Translations under genes and position numbers: made by a program | Notes under the pieces: model-generated | Database searches by the model: none | What the model was told of the DNA's origin: nothing | The model's input: the letters and a program-made list of their open reading frames with translations, nothing else | In this document: piece after piece, positions 21,606-23,284 of the stretch | How the letters are laid out: each line of letters begins with the position of its first letter | Position numbering within the stretch: the stretch's first letter is position 1 | Assembly (NCBI GenBank): GCA_964354625.1 | Contig: CAYHAK010000024.1 | Span: 1 to 23,284 of the forward strand | From: DATKKK01 sp964354625 | Lineage (GTDB): Archaea > Thermoproteota > Bathyarchaeia > Bathyarchaeales > Bathycorpusculaceae | Direction: 5' to 3' | DNA length: 23,284 nucleotides

Positions 21606-21732
21606 ATGGTTCCGCTCCAAGTTGATTCTACATGATGGACTGGACCACTTTTCATTTCTCTTCTTCTCTCCGTTGATTCTTGGAAGAACGGTTTGTTTGC
21701 TTCAGTTCTAAAGTTTTCCCACAATAGACGGA

Positions 21733-21740
21733 GCGCGCGC
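21733..21740. repeat. (GC)4 tract followed by TAA
   Basis: AGCGCGCGC then TAATTC, upstream of the truncated membrane-protein gene. Same core as 19841 and 21302. Confidence 0.85.
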
Positions 21741-21805
21741 TAATTCAATCGAAGATTCATGCATAAATGTTAAAAGACATAGAGATGAATTACGAGTGAT
21801 GTTGT

Positions 21806-23152
21806 ATGAAGAAATACCTATTATCCTTGTGCATCATGCTCTTTCTAGCATCAGTGTCTGGAAGTAGGCCAGTTCATGCCGCTCCCATAGACATCTGGGT
21901 TCCCGATGATTATCTAACTATCCAAGCAGCGATCAATGCAGCTCTTTCAGGTGACACTATTCATGTTAGAAGCGGGCTGTATCATGAGCATGTGGTTCTG
22001 AACAAGTCCTTATCGCTTGTCGGAGAAGGCGGAGCAGCCACCATAGACGGGAATGGAATAGGAGGAGGAACGCTTATCACAGTTGAAGCTGGCAACGTTC
22101 TGATAGCAAACCTGACTTTGCGAAACGCACACTATGGCATATGGAGTTATTCCAGATCTAACTGCTTCGTACAAGACAACGATTTCAGAAACATGTCACA
22201 ATTTGGCATCTATTGGGGTGCATCTTCTCGGATACGCATACTTGACAACATGATCGCAAACTCAACCTTCTGCATCGAGGTGAGCGACTGCGTCGACTGT
22301 ACTTTAGAAGGCAACGAGCTTACAGACGGACATCTTGGAATACTGCTTCGCACTTCCAACCACACATTGATTCAGAGCAACTACATTGCTGGAATGAGAA
22401 AAGGGGCTACTGCTTGTGGCATAGAACTGCTCTTGTATTCATCTAACAACACTATCATGTGGAATACCGTGGTTGACAACGCCTATGGAATATGGTTGAC
22501 TAATGCTGAGGACAACATTATCTACCAGAACAATTTCGTCAACAACACTAATCAGTTCAAGACTTTCTCATACACGCCCCATAATGATTGGGACATAGGA
22601 TGGCCTAATGGTGGAAACTACTGGAGCGATCATACCAAGACGGACAGTTTCAGTGGCGAACACCAAAACCAACCAGGAAGCGATGGCATATGTGACGGCT
22701 CATACAATATTGGAACCCTCAACATAGACAAGTATCCCCTCCCTGGCTCAATTAGCACTTTTGAAGTGCCGCTCGGCTTCATCACCGAGCATGTACTGAT
22801 AATCAGCAATTCGACAATTGCAGCTTTTAGTCTTAACATGACGCAGGAAATACTTCGCTTCAACGCAACTGGAACAGCTGGCGTGGGATTCTGTAGAGTG
22901 GACATACCCAGCACTATTGTCGAAGCATTGTGGCAGGCAAACTACACAGTGCTAGTGGACAATCAACCGCCGTTAACCAGAAGAAACTGGACAGCAGGCT
23001 TCATGAACTACATCTACCTAACATACCTGCACACAGAACATGAAATCATAATTGTTCCAGAGTTCCCATCATTCCTTACTCTACCACTGTTCATGATTGT
23101 GACACTCCTAGCAGTCATAGTCTACAGAAAGAAACGTATTAGCACCAGATAG
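21806..23152 (+). CDS. Secreted NosD-like right-handed beta-helix protein with PEF-type C-terminal anchor
   Basis: A 448-aa exported protein. A signal peptide (MKKYLLSLCIMLFLASVSGS...VHA) is followed by the NosD/parallel-beta-helix opening IWVPDDYLTIQAAINAALSGDTIHVRSGLYHEHVVLNKSLSL (in parts) and then repeated short units (NLTLRNAHYGIW, NDFRNMSQFGIYWG, NELTDGHLGILL, NTVVDNAYGIWL, NNFVNNTNQF). A second domain follows. The end VPEFPSFLTLPLFMIVTLL...YRKKR has PEF motif, hydrophobic helix and basic tail, as in PEF-CTERM proteins handled by archaeosortase. Such proteins are usually cell-surface or copper/nitrous-oxide-type accessory beta-helices; no catalytic residues can be named. A TATA-like GCATAAATG near 21764 and a GTGAT five bases before the ATG are visible. 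Confidence 0.85.
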   Translation: MKKYLLSLCIMLFLASVSGSRPVHAAPIDIWVPDDYLTIQAAINAALSGDTIHVRSGLYHEHVVLNKSLSLVGEGGAATIDGNGIGGGTLITVEAGNVLIANLTLRNAHYGIWSYSRSNCFVQDNDFRNMSQFGIYWGASSRIRILDNMIANSTFCIEVSDCVDCTLEGNELTDGHLGILLRTSNHTLIQSNYIAGMRKGATACGIELLLYSSNNTIMWNTVVDNAYGIWLTNAEDNIIYQNNFVNNTNQFKTFSYTPHNDWDIGWPNGGNYWSDHTKTDSFSGEHQNQPGSDGICDGSYNIGTLNIDKYPLPGSISTFEVPLGFITEHVLIISNSTIAAFSLNMTQEILRFNATGTAGVGFCRVDIPSTIVEALWQANYTVLVDNQPPLTRRNWTAGFMNYIYLTYLHTEHEIIIVPEFPSFLTLPLFMIVTLLAVIVYRKKRISTR

Positions 23153-23284
23153 AGGATAGTTCTATGCTGACTTATTAAACTGCAGACACTATAGTACTAT
23201 TGGAAGTCACTCCTTAGATAGGGCTATTTCGGGAGACAAACAGGGCTACTATCAGTTGCTGAGCAACAAAAGCTCTGTAGAAGT

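Noticed and set aside
1..23284. CRISPR array
   Set aside because: No regularly spaced direct repeats with unique spacers were seen; the short GC tracts are irregularly spaced and palindromic.

Overview
The window looks archaeal. It carries a class-I archaeal release factor (aRF1), RtcB RNA ligase with archease, two enzymes of the tetrahydromethanopterin (H4MPT) C1 pathway (Ftr and an MtdB-type dehydrogenase), an M42 aminopeptidase, and a tRNA-Gly(UCC). Many genes have TATA-like boxes about 26 nt before the start codon, which points to leaderless transcripts. A non-halophilic TACK-type lineage such as Bathyarchaeia fits best, because an NAD(P)-type methylene-H4MPT dehydrogenase sits near Ftr and there are no methanogenesis genes. 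That assignment is inference.

Layout. 1-3.6 kb: the end of a flavoprotein gene, a VOC/glyoxalase-fold protein, an unknown 160-aa protein, a HAD phosphatase, a hypothetical gene with a probable frameshift, a DUF3795 Cys-rich protein and a small basic ORF. 3.7-8.0 kb: tRNA-Gly, a zinc-finger/DUF7662-like protein, a small membrane protein, then rtcB, an MBL-fold hydrolase and archease on the minus strand (an RNA-repair/tRNA-splicing neighbourhood). 8.1-11.5 kb: a CPBP intramembrane protease, a C_GCAxxG_C_C redox-type protein, an M42 aminopeptidase and an ECF S-component-like membrane protein. 11.5-15.3 kb: mtdB-type gene, a HIT hydrolase (minus), ftr and aRF1. 15.4-18.9 kb: DUF167 protein, PLP aminotransferase, MFS transporter, small Cys-rich protein and a small membrane protein.

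18.9-23.2 kb has accessory character. It holds a 480-bp non-coding stretch with inverted repeats and a tRNA 3'-end remnant, a dimeric alpha/beta-barrel protein, a TPR-like protein that appears cut at its C terminus, an IS110-family transposase cut after about 110 residues, a membrane-protein gene cut in its last helix, and a secreted NosD-like beta-helix protein with a PEF-type C-terminal anchor. The three cuts fall exactly on alternating (GC)n tracts that share a TAGCGCG core. The same motif recurs elsewhere in the window, often touching stop codons. This is the most unusual pattern I found. It is either a recombination or breakpoint element or an assembly join at microhomology.

Other items worth a second look: a 10-codon leaderless uORF whose UGA overlaps the UUG start of the release-factor gene; a HIT gene with no ATG/GTG/TTG ahead of its conserved N terminus; and one TATA box serving both HIT and ftr.
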